The notes: a model not told the origin generated them from the letters alone. DNA of 64,000 nucleotides from Romboutsia ilealis (GCF_900015215.1 NZ_LN555523.1:1802381-1866380), one strand, 5' to 3'. Shown: positions 1 through 8,774, counted from the stretch's first letter. Made by a program: numbers and translations.

Positions 1-628
1 TATCTAAAATCACACCATTATGATTTATAAATACATCAACTTTATTATTATTTTCTATCAATCTTTGTATTACATTTATTGAATTAACTTGTGATAGTCC
101 ATTTAAGATAACTAAACAATTAGATTTTGACATGCTTTTTATATCTTTTATACCAAATAATCCATTAAAATAAGGTCCTTTAATATAAACTTGATCAGAA
201 TTAATTATACCTTTAGTTTTTATCCCTACCTGCTTTATAATTACTTCTAAAGTATTTTTTTCTAAATCAACATCTAATACTGAAATAGGAGCGCTGAATA
301 TATTACTTTCTTTATCTTTTCCCTTAATAAAAACATATGCTCCTGGACTACGTAAATCTTTTGATAATTCTTTTGGTATTTTTATTTTAATCAAATAAGT
401 GTTTTCTTCAATCGATGTCATAGCTTCTATATCGCATAAATATTCTTGTCTCTCTATTACCTTAGAATTCTTATTATGATTAACCTCATTATAAATACAT
501 ACTCCTTGCCATATACAATCACATGTTTCATTTTTATTTAGCATATTGCATCTTATACAATCTTTCGAATATGCAAGATGACATGGGCAATATTTACTTC
601 CTGAATCTGCACATGATAAAGTTTTCAT
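1..628 (-). CDS. FAD/NAD(P)-binding oxidoreductase, N-terminal part (runs off the window)
   Basis: The reading frame opens at ATG 626-628 and stays open for about 209 codons to the window edge, so the C-terminus is missing. The first 47 residues hold eight cysteines (6, 14, 16, 24, 27, 36, 38, 44), including CPCH and CIRC, suggesting a bound metal or Fe-S cluster. After this comes a ferredoxin-reductase-like beta-barrel with PGAYVFIKG and FSAPISVLDVD, where flavin would sit, then the start of a nucleotide-binding region (NCLVILNGLSQVNS). This resembles electron-transfer subunits of dihydroorotate dehydrogenase or sulfide dehydrogenase type. The physiological partner cannot be told from the window. 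Family call fairly sure, substrate unknown. Confidence 0.65.
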   Translation of the reverse strand, partial: MKTLSCADSGSKYCPCHLAYSKDCIRCNMLNKNETCDCIWQGVCIYNEVNHNKNSKVIERQEYLCDIEAMTSIEENTYLIKIKIPKELSKDLRSPGAYVFIKGKDKESNIFSAPISVLDVDLEKNTLEVIIKQVGIKTKGIINSDQVYIKGPYFNGLFGIKDIKSMSKSNCLVILNGLSQVNSINVIQRLIENNNKVDVFINHNGVILD

Positions 629-920
629 TTTTCTCACTTCCTTAAAACGAGATTTTCAATTGTCTTAATATCTATACTATATAAGTTATTATTTATACCT
701 TTTTTTGTTACAAAAGTATTTTTAATACTTCTATTTTATAAATTTCAAAAATATACTTTATTAAAAATAAATTATTTTAATGTTGTATTTATTATTTAAA
801 TTTAAAACTAGCCTATTATTCTATTTAATATATCTTATATAAAAATATTAAGTATAACTTCAAGATGAGAATTTAATTAATTAAAATAGTTAAATTAAAA
901 TTTATATAAAGGAGATCTAT

Positions 921-1586
921 ATGGAAAATACTTTTCTTTTTTCAAACACTCATTTAATTATGTTATTAATTTTTTCCGTATTTTTGTACTTATGCCCTAA
1001 GCTAACAAAGCATCTATTACCGTACAGCTATATAGTTGAAAAAATAATTTGTATTTTAATTATATTGGAAATTACTTTTGAACAGTTCTCTTATATCTCA
1101 ATGGGGAGTTATGATGTATACACTTGTTTACCTATTAGAATATCTAGATTTACATCTTACATTTGTATAGCTATATTATTTTTTAAAAATTACCAATTAT
1201 TTAATATATTTTTCTCATGGAGTTTAGTGTGTTCTATTGGAGGTATGATATACTTTCCAAACTTAGGATATAGATACCCAAATATCTTGTATTACTTATT
1301 CTTTTTTTCAAATTGTATATTAGTTTATGCTACGGTATATCTAACTGAAGTTAGAAAATTTAATATAAATAAATATGCATTAAGAGATAATTTCATTTTT
1401 TGCATACTTTATTTCTCTTTTATTTACTTTTTAAATACTTTTACAAATGCAAATTACCCCTATGGATTTTCAAGCTACAATTTACTAAGTGCAATTACAT
1501 TTACTTTAATTACAACTATAATCTATATACCTATTTTATATTCTAATAAAGAATTTTCCTTTAATTTTAGAAAAAGAAAAAAATAA
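921..1586 (+). CDS. YwaF/TIGR02206-like integral membrane protein
   Basis: This 221-residue protein has about six or seven hydrophobic segments spread over its whole length and no soluble domain. It starts at ATG after the ribosome site AAGGAGA. The order of features (a loop with CLPIRIS, a segment with YFPNLGYRYPN, then a late NANYPYGFSSYN loop) resembles the YwaF family of about 230-residue membrane proteins, whose function is not known to me. The usual LPLHLC motif is changed to LPIRIS, so this copy is divergent. It stands alone on the plus strand between a minus-strand oxidoreductase and a broken marR. Family placement is by pattern recall and is tentative. Confidence 0.5.
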   Translation: MENTFLFSNTHLIMLLIFSVFLYLCPKLTKHLLPYSYIVEKIICILIILEITFEQFSYISMGSYDVYTCLPIRISRFTSYICIAILFFKNYQLFNIFFSWSLVCSIGGMIYFPNLGYRYPNILYYLFFFSNCILVYATVYLTEVRKFNINKYALRDNFIFCILYFSFIYFLNTFTNANYPYGFSSYNLLSAITFTLITTIIYIPILYSNKEFSFNFRKRKK

Positions 1587-1606
1587 ATTTATTTATACTA
1601 AAAAAA

Positions 1607-1626
1607 GCTCGCTATTCATAGCGAGC
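1607..1626 (-). terminator. Rho-independent terminator, 9-bp stem
   Basis: GCTCGCTAT, a TC loop and ATAGCGAGC form a perfect stem. Read on the minus strand it is followed by six U, so it best terminates the marR remnant; on the plus strand the U-rich stretch is weaker but could also serve the YwaF-like gene. Confidence 0.75.
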
Positions 1627-1742
1627 AGATGACTTTTTATTTTCAAATTTCATGTAAGAAGAAAATAAAAATCTTAGGCTAATTAAATTATAACATAATT
1701 TAGTCAATACTTAAATTCTTTATTTTCTATATTTTTCTACAT

Positions 1743-2182
1743 TTACCTTACTATGCATATAATCTTTCCTAAATCATTCATACATCTAAACCAGTTTTGT
1801 TTATCTTCCCTACTTAATTTATTTATTTTTTTATCAATAACATCGATAAACTTCATTTTTTGTTCATCAAGTACTTCTGATCCTTCTTTTGTAATTCCAT
1901 ATAATGTATTTCTTCTATCTTTTTATCTTCTTCTCTATACACATATCCTTTTTCTACAAGCTTATTAAGTAATATACAAAGACTTGAAGTTGAGACATGT
2001 AAATGATTACTTAAATATTTAAGTTCCATTTTATTATGTCTCTTTAATTCTGATAATGCAAAAAACTGCTTTTCTGTAAGACTTTTATCTATTTTATATC
2101 TATCTTTATTTACTATTTTTATTAAATTATAAAAACTATCTATATTATTTAATATTTAAATAGATATTTCTTTATTATTCAT
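1743..2182 (-). pseudogene. MarR-family transcriptional regulator, broken
   Basis: Reading from ATG 2180-2182, codon 9 is TAA (2156-2158). The frame then continues as a winged-helix regulator with LTEKQFFALSELKRH, a recognition-helix region STSSLCILLNKLVEKG and the start of the wing (YREEDKK). Near 1918-1925 the frame must shift by one base, in a run of five A on the coding strand, to recover DRRNTLYGITKEGSEVL and the C-terminal helix ending at TAA 1743-1745. Repaired, the protein would be about 146 residues, normal for MarR. Two independent lesions argue for a decayed gene, not one sequencing error. A short plus-strand ORF over the same DNA is a shadow. Confidence 0.8.
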
Positions 2183-2305
2183 AACATCGCCTTAATAAGA
2201 CAGATAATATTTTATACTACTTTATTTATTTTTATTATACTATATTCATATATTATGTACTATTAAAATAAGAAAAACTGATACTAAAAAGTACCAGCTC
2301 TTAAT

Positions 2306-2704
2306 TTAACTTTGTTTATTATTTTGGGATAATTTTTGAAGTTTTTCAATTACTTTAGGTGTAATAGTTAATATATTATCTATCATATTTATATTATTAT
2401 CCAAACTCATAAGCCTCGTTTCTCCATCTTCTACGACTACAAAAGCTACAGGTTGTATACTAACGGCACCTGCACTACCTCCAGCAAAATTAGTATCATT
2501 TTTATCTTTACTTATTTCTTCCTTATATCCTTTAGAATATTCTCCTCCACCAATTCCAAAACCTATAGTAACCTTAGATATAGGAACTACTACCGTCGTA
2601 TCAGTTTTTATAGGATCTCCTATTATAGTATTTGCATCTATAGAACCTTTTATCGTATCAAGCGTTGTTTCCATTATATTTTGGATTGATCCTGTTGCTC
2701 TCAT
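2306..2704 (-). CDS. ytfJ: Spore protein YtfJ/GerW family
   Basis: The 132-residue protein begins with NIMETTLDTIKGSIDANTI and contains the glycine-rich core VTIGFGIGGGEYS, then GGSAGAVSIQPVAFVVVEDG and a C-terminal helix. This is the pattern of YtfJ (GerW), a forespore-expressed protein needed for germination in Bacillus. Its start ATG follows GAGGAGGG. It overlaps the 3' end of the upstream DUF2953 gene by 47 bases in another frame, so the two are probably transcribed together. It marks the organism as a spore former. Family call confident; the germination role is transferred from Bacillus. Confidence 0.88.
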   Translation of the reverse strand: MRATGSIQNIMETTLDTIKGSIDANTIIGDPIKTDTTVVVPISKVTIGFGIGGGEYSKGYKEEISKDKNDTNFAGGSAGAVSIQPVAFVVVEDGETRLMSLDNNINMIDNILTITPKVIEKLQKLSQNNKQS

Positions 2705-3299
2705 ATTTTTTACCCTCCTCTTTTATCTTTTTGCTATTTTTATTTGCTATGAACATAGCGCTTAATATGTTTATTATATTTTTTATATTAGGTTTTATGT
2801 ATATTTTAAAATCTACATATATTTTATTTTCTATAAAGTTAGGTTTTATATTCATATAAAATTTATTAGGCTCTATTATATTTATCAAATTTCCATAAAT
2901 TAAATTTACAAATAAATAGACAAAATTAGTAATAGCTATATTAGTATTTCCTATGTAAATATCAGAGTAAAATTCTTCTATTTCTATTTTTTTAAATTCT
3001 CTATAAATAGCTAAAAAGTCTTCTGCAAATATTTTTCTTAGTTTTATTTTTTTTAAAAATATTCTTTTTTTCTTAGATTTTTTTAACTCCTTTTTCTTAG
3101 ATTCAGTTTTTCTTGGATAAATAGGTATATTTATATTTATAATATTAAACATATATCTTAAATTTATATCTATTTTTATATCTTGATTAACGACTTGTGA
3201 TGTAAGTATTATATGAAATGGCATCTTTATAAATATAGTTAGTATTAATATTATAACTGCTATTATCATAAAAAAATTAAATATATCACTATAATTCAT
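2658..3299 (-). CDS. DUF2953 domain protein
   Basis: One N-terminal membrane helix (IFNFFMIIAVIILILTIFIK) is followed by a strand-rich stretch, a lysine-rich linker (TESKKKELKKSKKKR) and a conserved-looking C-terminal part with YIGNTNIAITNF. Length (213 residues) and layout fit DUF2953 proteins, which sit beside ytfJ in many spore formers. I chose ATG at 3297-3299; an upstream TTG at 3350 is also in frame but neither start has a strong ribosome site. The end overlaps ytfJ, which suggests coupled translation. The function is unknown; a role in spore formation is inferred only from the neighbour. Confidence 0.65.
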   Translation of the reverse strand: MNYSDIFNFFMIIAVIILILTIFIKMPFHIILTSQVVNQDIKIDINLRYMFNIININIPIYPRKTESKKKELKKSKKKRIFLKKIKLRKIFAEDFLAIYREFKKIEIEEFYSDIYIGNTNIAITNFVYLFVNLIYGNLINIIEPNKFYMNIKPNFIENKIYVDFKIYIKPNIKNIINILSAMFIANKNSKKIKEEGKKYESNRINPKYNGNNA

Positions 3300-3450
3300 A
3301 ACTCTATTATTTTCTAAATAATATATATATATACCAATTATTTGTAGCAAAGTTAAACTTAAACTAAATTTCTCAATAATTAAAATCGTTTATCTACCTT
3401 TTATGCATTAATTTAACAAGAATCTTTTTAATAAAGAAATATATATTGCA

Positions 3451-3480
3451 AAAAAGTGTGCTAATTTTAGCACACTTTTT
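3451..3480 (-). terminator. Rho-independent terminator after scpB
   Basis: A perfect 14-bp stem (AAAAAGTGTGCTAA / TTAGCACACTTTTT) with a two-base loop overlaps the scpB stop codon; U-runs lie on both sides. Confidence 0.85.
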
Positions 3481-4012
3481 ATTCATTATCATTTTCATAA
3501 TTTTCTATTGGAGGTAAATCCTCTAATTTTTCTATATTTAATAGCTTTAAAAATTCATCAGTTGTTTTATATATTATAGGTTTACCTATTTTTTCAAGTC
3601 TTCCAGCTTCTTTTATAAGATTATTTTCTAAAAGCGTTTGTATTGCCTTATCACTTTTAACCCCTCTTATATCTTCTACTTCAACCTTTGTTATTGGCTG
3701 TTTATATGCTATTATAGTTAAAGTTTCTAAAGTTGTTTGAGTCAAACTTTTCTTTTTCTTAGGCTCTAGGACTTTTTTTATAAAACTTGAATAATCTTTA
3801 TTCGTACACATTTGGTATTTATCTTGTAACTTTATTATTTGTATACCTCTGTTATTCTCCTTATATTCATTTATAAGATTATTTAGCATATATTCTATTT
3901 CTTTACTTGATAACTCTTCATTTATTATATCATTTAATTCTTTTATACTAATAGGCTCTGCATAGGCAAACATGACAGCCTCTATAATATGCTTTATATC
4001 TTCACGTCTCAT
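3479..4012 (-). CDS. scpB: Segregation and condensation protein B
   Basis: ScpB is a winged-helix protein that binds the ScpA kleisin and so regulates the Smc complex on DNA. The 177-residue product has the family start (IKHIIEAVMFAYAEPIS) and the second winged helix with LTQTTLETLTIIAYKQPIT and VEDIRGVKSD. It overlaps scpA by four bases, the usual translationally coupled order. The C-terminus ends in an acidic, asparagine-rich tail (PPIENYENDNE). Smc itself is encoded at about 47.5-51.1 kb in this window. Length is typical. Confidence 0.95.
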   Translation of the reverse strand: MRREDIKHIIEAVMFAYAEPISIKELNDIINEELSSKEIEYMLNNLINEYKENNRGIQIIKLQDKYQMCTNKDYSSFIKKVLEPKKKKSLTQTTLETLTIIAYKQPITKVEVEDIRGVKSDKAIQTLLENNLIKEAGRLEKIGKPIIYKTTDEFLKLLNIEKLEDLPPIENYENDNE

Positions 4013-4740
4013 TTATAACTCTCCAGATTTTTCTTTATTAAGATATCATCAAAAAATAAATCTTGGTAAACTACTATTTCTCTTGATTTTATAAGTTCTA
4101 ACACTGATAAAAATGTTGCAATCACTTCATCTTTATCAACATTTTCTATAACTTTTGTAAAACTTACCTCATTATCCCTACTTATGATTTCTCTTATATA
4201 TGCTATTTTTTCTTCAACAGGTACTATTCTTCCTCTTACTATTTTTTCTAATTTTTCATCTTTCTGAGGTTTATTCTCTTCACTTTTAACTTTTAATATG
4301 TATGGAAGTATATTTTTTATAGCATCTATAGATATATCATCCAAATCCATATTATCATCTATTACTATTTCTTCTTTTTTTCTATAATATAAATCATCTA
4401 CATAAGTTATATTATCTTTTAAATCTTGTGAAGCTAGCTTGAACTTTTTATATTCTTCTAGCTTTTCCATAAGTTCTAAACGTGGATCTTCTACCTCATT
4501 GTTATCTTTTTGTTTATATAATAAATATCTAGATTTTATTTCTAATAGTTTTGAGGCCATAGTTATAAACTCACTAGCTACTTCTAAATCCATTTTCTCT
4601 AATGCAGTTATATAGTTTATATATTGTTTAGTTATATCTATAATAGATATATCTTTGATATCTATCTTTTGTTTGGATATCATGTCATATAGTAAATCTA
4701 GTGGTCCTTCATAAACCTTAAGCTGTACATTATATTTCAT
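4009..4740 (-). CDS. scpA: Segregation and condensation protein A (kleisin)
   Basis: ScpA bridges the Smc heads and carries ScpB. The 243-residue protein starts with the kleisin N-terminal helices (YEGPLDLLYDMISKQKIDI and ASEFITMASKLLEIKSRYLL) that contact the Smc neck. The middle is charged and variable, and the C-terminal winged helix holds EVIATFLSVLELIKSREIVV, which contacts the Smc head. Length is normal. It is preceded at 17 bases by a membrane protease gene and followed by scpB with an ATGA-type overlap, so the three genes probably form one transcript ending in the terminator at 3451-3480. Confidence 0.95.
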   Translation of the reverse strand: MKYNVQLKVYEGPLDLLYDMISKQKIDIKDISIIDITKQYINYITALEKMDLEVASEFITMASKLLEIKSRYLLYKQKDNNEVEDPRLELMEKLEEYKKFKLASQDLKDNITYVDDLYYRKKEEIVIDDNMDLDDISIDAIKNILPYILKVKSEENKPQKDEKLEKIVRGRIVPVEEKIAYIREIISRDNEVSFTKVIENVDKDEVIATFLSVLELIKSREIVVYQDLFFDDILIKKNLESYK

Positions 4741-4757
4741 CTAAATTACCTCTTAAA

Positions 4758-5348
4758 TTACATAAATAAATATAATATATCCCAAATTACATTTCTTATT
4801 GGAGATACAAAAATACTATATGCTCCTGTAATTATTAGAACTAAAAATATTATACTACTCATACTTTCATATTTATAAGCTATTTCATTATACTTATATG
4901 GTATAAACGAAGATATTACACCCCATCCATCAAGCGGTGGAAGAGGCAATAAGTTAAATGCAGCAAATCCTACATTGTACACTATAACATATTCCGCTAT
5001 TAATTTTATTGCAAACATATTTACATGTTTGTCTATAAGTACGCATATTATAGCTGTTATTATATTCGCAGTAACACCTGCTAATGATACTATTACATTT
5101 CCTACTTTATAATTTTTAAAATTATTTGGATTTACTGGTACAGGCTTTGCCCATCCTATATGAACAATAAGCATTGCAATTAGACCCATAATATCTAAAT
5201 GTTTTGCAGGATTTAAAGTCATTCTTCCATACATTTTAGCTGTATCATCACCTAATAGATGTGCCGAGTATGCATGACCAAACTCATGGACAGATATAGC
5301 TACTGCTATCGCAACCATACTTGCTAATATAGTACTTAAATTATACAT
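4758..5348 (-). CDS. Site-2 protease family zinc metalloprotease (M50)
   Basis: The 196-residue protein is hydrophobic with four to six membrane segments. The first carries the zinc-binding HEFGH motif (VSVHEFGHAYSAHLLGD), and the later FNLLPLPPLDGWGV supplies the third ligand, Asp. This is the compact YwhC/Rv1737-type M50 protease, which cuts substrates inside the membrane. Substrates are unknown. The gene sits 17 bases upstream of scpA, an arrangement I recall from other Firmicutes. There is no PDZ domain, so it is not the RseP/SpoIVFB-type with regulatory domain. Confidence 0.88.
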   Translation of the reverse strand: MYNLSTILASMVAIAVAISVHEFGHAYSAHLLGDDTAKMYGRMTLNPAKHLDIMGLIAMLIVHIGWAKPVPVNPNNFKNYKVGNVIVSLAGVTANIITAIICVLIDKHVNMFAIKLIAEYVIVYNVGFAAFNLLPLPPLDGWGVISSFIPYKYNEIAYKYESMSSIIFLVLIITGAYSIFVSPIRNVIWDILYLFM

Positions 5349-5423
5349 TAATTATCTCTCCTAAATTTCTATTTTAATATTATTATATCAATTTTCTAAT
5401 TTATAATCAAAACTTTTATAAAT

Positions 5424-5457
5424 ACAGAAAGTAATAGGATAAACTATTACTTTCTGT
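5424..5457 (-). terminator. Hairpin terminator after the GNAT gene
   Basis: A 13-bp stem (ACAGAAAGTAATA / TATTACTTTCTGT) overlaps the acetyltransferase stop codon. The U-tract on the minus strand is imperfect, so efficiency is uncertain. Confidence 0.6.
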
Positions 5458-6028
5458 TTCTTTTAGTATATTCAGATTTTAAAATCCTATATGCATCACA
5501 TTTAACATAAGTTATCTTCATTCCTTTTACTATTTTTTTATCATATGTTTTATAATATTTAAGATTTAAGTGTTCTAACGATTTTCTAGTTCTTTTATTA
5601 TCCTCATAAGTATTAGCTATTATTCTTTTTATATTGGTACTCGAAAATGCAAATTTAAGTACCTCTCGTCCAAGTTCTGTAGCTATATCATGTCCCCAAT
5701 AAATAGGGTTTATGCATATACCTATTTCCCCTTCTGTATCATTTTTATCTACATTGTTTAAACCTATATTCCCAATAACTTTATTATTAGATTTATCTAC
5801 AACTGCAAAATGACCTATTTTTCCTTGTTTATAGTTATCTATAAAAAATGATTTTATAAATCTTTTTGTATCTAATACTGTCTTATGAAAGCTCATAGGT
5901 AGATATTTTACTACTTTCGATTGTTTATAGTACTCAAACATGTCATCTGCATCATTTAATCTAACTGGTCTTAACAAATAATTTTTTGTTTCTATTATTG
6001 GCATTTGAGGATAAATATCATCAACCAT
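5447..6028 (-). CDS. GNAT N-acetyltransferase, RimJ/RimL type
   Basis: The protein has the RimJ/RimL-like beginning (ETKNYLLRPVRLNDADDMFEYY), the strand pair FAVVDKSNNKVIGNIGL, then EIGICINPIYWGHDIATELG, which contains the acetyl-CoA pocket in a slightly degenerate form, and NTYEDNKRTRKSLEHLNLK near the end. Such enzymes acetylate N-terminal amino groups or small amines with acetyl-CoA. The substrate here is unknown. I prefer ATG 6026-6028 because GGAGGA lies seven bases before it; a GTG fifteen bases further upstream overlaps that ribosome site. It is separated from the M50-scpAB operon by a hairpin. Confidence 0.8.
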   Translation of the reverse strand: MVDDIYPQMPIIETKNYLLRPVRLNDADDMFEYYKQSKVVKYLPMSFHKTVLDTKRFIKSFFIDNYKQGKIGHFAVVDKSNNKVIGNIGLNNVDKNDTEGEIGICINPIYWGHDIATELGREVLKFAFSSTNIKRIIANTYEDNKRTRKSLEHLNLKYYKTYDKKIVKGMKITYVKCDAYRILKSEYTKRNRK

Positions 6029-6139
6029 AGCATCTTCCTCCACATACTGATTAATATATTATATGATTAATCTATGTTTATGGTTAATGTAAAAAATGAA
6101 TAAATTATGATTAATTATTTATTTTGTAAGTTATTATCA

Positions 6140-6167
6140 AAAAAAGAAGCTAAAAAGCTTCTTTTTT
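6140..6167 (-). terminator. Rho-independent terminator after dacF
   Basis: AAAAAAGAAGCT / AGCTTCTTTTTT, a 12-bp stem with a four-base loop, overlaps the dacF stop codon. U-runs lie on both sides. Confidence 0.8.
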
Positions 6168-7317
6168 ATAACATTTCATCTATAACTCTTTGTAACATTT
6201 TTAAGTAACTTGCCTTTTGTATATCTTTTGTATTTACTAAGTCAACTTTACCTACTAAAGTTTTTCCTTGATAAATTTCTACATATCCTAAACTTGTACC
6301 TTTTTTAATAGGTATTATTGGATTTTCATTTACTTTTACCTTTCTAGTAAAATCTTTATTTCCACCTTTTTTAATAAGTACACTTAAGTCTTCTTTTGCT
6401 ACTAAATTTATCTTTTGCTCATCTGCCTTATCTAGTGTAAGTGTAGCTATATTATCATTTTTAGAACATAATTTTACGCTTTCATAATTTGCAAATCCAA
6501 AATTTAAAAGACTAGTTGCATCTTTAAATCTTTCAGGTGATGTTTCTGCTCCTAAAGTTACTGCAATTAAATGAGTATCTCCTCTTTTAGCTGAAGCTGA
6601 TAAACAATATTTAGCCTGTTGAGTAAATCCTGTTTTAACCCCTGTAGCTCCTTGATAATGCTTTATTAATTTATTTGTATTTGCAAGACCTACTGTTGTT
6701 TGCTTCTTACCAACTACAACTTGATCCATCCAAGTTGTTAAGTATTTACTTATAACATCATGTTTTAATAATTCTCTAGACATTAAAGCTATATCATGAG
6801 CTGATGTATAATGATTCTCTACAGGAAGACCATTAGTATTTACAAAGTTAGTATCTTTCATATTTAATTCTTTAGCTTTAGCATTCATCATATCTACAAA
6901 ACTCTCTACACTTCCTGCTACATACTCTGCCATAGCAACACATCCATCGTTAGCAGATGCTACAGCTATACCTTTTAATAAAGTATCTACCTTTTGAACT
7001 TCACCTGCTTCTAAAAATATTTGACTCCCTCCCATGCTCGCTGCATTTTCACTTATTTGTACGCTATCATCTAAAGTTATTTTTCCAGAATCTAGCGCCT
7101 CACAGATTAATAACATTGTCATTACTTTAGTTACACTTGCAGGAGGCAATTTATCATGGGCATTTTTTTCGTAAAGTATTTGTCCACTTCCTACATCCAT
7201 TAATATAGCTGATTTAGAAGATACACTAAGTGGATCATTGCCTTCATTTGCAAAAGATAAATTCATAGGCATAATTGCAATTACTATAGCCATTATAAAG
7301 CTAATTAGTTTTTTCAT
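6166..7317 (-). CDS. dacF: D-alanyl-D-alanine carboxypeptidase
   Basis: This is a low-molecular-weight penicillin-binding protein (peptidase S11) that removes the terminal D-Ala of peptidoglycan stem peptides outside the membrane. A signal peptide (KKLISFIMAIVIAIM) is followed by the three active-site motifs: SVTK (SxxK), SAND (SxN) and KTG in VKTGFTQQAKYC. The C-terminal PBP5-like beta domain is present. ATG 7315-7317 was chosen because GAGGTG lies six bases before it; the GTG three codons earlier overlaps that site. It lies just downstream of a SASP-like gene, which supports the sporulation-linked DacF assignment (in Bacillus dacF is forespore expressed) over vegetative DacA. Confidence 0.85.
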   Translation of the reverse strand: MKKLISFIMAIVIAIMPMNLSFANEGNDPLSVSSKSAILMDVGSGQILYEKNAHDKLPPASVTKVMTMLLICEALDSGKITLDDSVQISENAASMGGSQIFLEAGEVQKVDTLLKGIAVASANDGCVAMAEYVAGSVESFVDMMNAKAKELNMKDTNFVNTNGLPVENHYTSAHDIALMSRELLKHDVISKYLTTWMDQVVVGKKQTTVGLANTNKLIKHYQGATGVKTGFTQQAKYCLSASAKRGDTHLIAVTLGAETSPERFKDATSLLNFGFANYESVKLCSKNDNIATLTLDKADEQKINLVAKEDLSVLIKKGGNKDFTRKVKVNENPIIPIKKGTSLGYVEIYQGKTLVGKVDLVNTKDIQKASYLKMLQRVIDEML

Positions 7318-7370
7318 TAATGTCACCTCTTAATATTTATTTAAATTTATTTTTTCACTATTTATTGTTT

Positions 7371-7553
7371 TTATTCTAAATGACCAGTCTTAGAAAAACT
7401 AGTTCTTTCTTTACTTCTTTTTATTCTTAATTTAGAATTTTCTCTGTTATAACCAAGCTCTATTAAATTTAAAACATCCTCTGGATGCATTTCATATTCT
7501 GCAGCAATTTCCATTTTCACTTGTTTTAAAGCCTTTTTTGCATTACTGTCCAT
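7371..7553 (-). CDS. Small protein, possible alpha/beta-type small acid-soluble spore protein
   Basis: A 60-residue product starts at ATG 7551-7553, six bases after GAGGAGG. It reads MDSNAKKALKQVKMEIAAEY, like the first helix of alpha/beta SASPs (AKxALxxxKxEIAxE), but lacks the second helix motif with NGxVGGxxTKRLV. The rest is charged and ends in KTGHLE. I recall that C. difficile has an atypical SASP-like gene (CD1290) next to dacF, and this matches its position. If real it would coat DNA in the spore core. The assignment rests on half a motif plus synteny from memory, so it is tentative. Confidence 0.5.
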   Translation of the reverse strand: MDSNAKKALKQVKMEIAAEYEMHPEDVLNLIELGYNRENSKLRIKRSKERTSFSKTGHLE

Positions 7554-7804
7554 TTTAATCCTCCTCTGTTTTAATATTATAAATATATATTTTACCAACA
7601 TCGTATAATTATAATTGTTATTTTCTGTATATTTATCCTTTTAAAAAATGTGTTCAATTATAATATTAAATATATAAAATATTCGTATAAATTTAATTTC
7701 CCTTTTCATATAAATTAATAGTATATATCTATTTAATAAGAATAATTTAGTCAATCTTCAATATAATTGTTAGTATATTTAATATTATAATTAAGAGGTG
7801 TTGT

Positions 7805-8296
7805 ATGAATTTTTATGAAAATTTAGAAGATGCTATGAAAAATTTAACTACTAGAGGTGCATTTTTAACCGTTAAAAATAATCAAGACGTAAATACTATG
7901 ACAATATCATGGGGATATATTGGATTCAGTTGGAATAGACCTTACTTTATAGCTATGGTAAGACCTCAAAGATACACATATGAATTTCTAAAATCTGCTA
8001 AAGACTATACTGTAAGCATTCCTTATAGTGATGATATGAGAAAAGCTCTTGCTATATGTGGAACTAAATCTGGTAGAGATATCGATAAGGAAAAAGAAGC
8101 TAATATAAAATTTTTAACTTCTAAAACTGTATCATCACCTATAGTAGATAATTGCAATATGTACTATGAGTGCAAAATTACTTATGTCGATAGAATAGAA
8201 AAAGATAAATTTCCAGATGAATTAAAGAAAAACTATCCAATTGATGACTATCATTTCTTATATTATGGTGAGATAGTAGACTGTTATACACATTAA
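7805..8296 (+). CDS. Flavin reductase family protein
   Basis: The 163-residue protein has the flavoredoxin-like split-barrel pattern: GAFLTVKNNQDVNTMTISW, then PYFIAMVRPQRYTYEFLK, where FMN phosphate and ring contacts lie, SIPYSDDMRKALAICGTKSGRDIDK, and a C-terminal YGEIVDCY strand. Family members bind FMN and reduce flavins or act as redox proteins; the partner is not evident. It starts at ATG after AGAGGTG. The gene stands alone on the plus strand, diverging from the SASP/dacF pair, and ends at a bidirectional terminator. Confidence 0.82.
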   Translation: MNFYENLEDAMKNLTTRGAFLTVKNNQDVNTMTISWGYIGFSWNRPYFIAMVRPQRYTYEFLKSAKDYTVSIPYSDDMRKALAICGTKSGRDIDKEKEANIKFLTSKTVSSPIVDNCNMYYECKITYVDRIEKDKFPDELKKNYPIDDYHFLYYGEIVDCYTH

Positions 8297-8381
8297 TTGA
8301 TATATTAAAAAATTAAATTAATTATATTTTTTATTTAAGATCTATCAATATAAAATTTTAAATTTCTGTTTTCTCATAACT

Positions 8382-8425
8382 AAAAACTGAGTTAATCTTG
8401 GTATTTCAAGCTTAACTCAGTTTTT
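8382..8425. terminator. Bidirectional terminator between convergent genes
   Basis: AAAAACTGAGTTAA / TTAACTCAGTTTTT forms a 14-bp stem, extended by an inner CTTG/CAAG stem. A-run before and U-run after make it work in both directions, for the flavin reductase (+) and the DUF503 gene (-). Confidence 0.88.
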
Positions 8426-8426
8426 A

Positions 8427-8714
8427 TTAATATATATTTATTTCTTGCTCTATATTTATAATTTCTGCATCTGTAATATCTTCAATATAATCAATTATAT
8501 GCTCAATTGTAGAATCGCAGACCTTAGCATCTAAAGCTATACTCGCAATACCTATAGTTATCAAGTTATGTATATCTTGATTTTCTATTTCACCTACAGA
8601 TATATTAAACTTATTTTGAAGTTTCGCAATTATGCTTTTAACTACCATCCTCTTTTCCTTAAGAGAATGCGCCCAATCAGCTCTAAGGGTAACTTTCATT
8701 ACTATAATTCTCAT
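8427..8714 (-). CDS. DUF503 (YlxP-like) protein
   Basis: This 95-residue protein has the DUF503 layout: a first strand (MKVTLRADWAHSLKEKR), then RMVVKSIIAKLQNKFNISVGE, and a conserved TIGIASIALDAKVCDSTIEHII. The fold is ferredoxin-like. YlxP of Bacillus sits in the nusA-infB operon and is linked to ribosome assembly; this copy sits by itself next to a YlbF-like gene. Start at ATG 8712-8714, eight bases after AGAGG; an in-frame ATG five codons later is possible. The function in this organism is unknown. Confidence 0.85.
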   Translation of the reverse strand: MRIIVMKVTLRADWAHSLKEKRMVVKSIIAKLQNKFNISVGEIENQDIHNLITIGIASIALDAKVCDSTIEHIIDYIEDITDAEIINIEQEINIY

Positions 8715-8774
8715 AATCTATACCTCTTTTGTATATTTTCCTCTTAATTATATTATACCTATTATAAGACTTAA

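Noticed and set aside
1753..1968. 71-residue plus-strand ORF
   Set aside because: It lies over the marR pseudogene, in the opposite direction, and its Ser/Leu/Phe-rich product looks like the reverse of AT-rich coding DNA.
3300..3350. Longer DUF2953 protein starting with TTG
   Set aside because: No ribosome site before TTG and the extra residues are not conserved-looking; ATG 3299 preferred.
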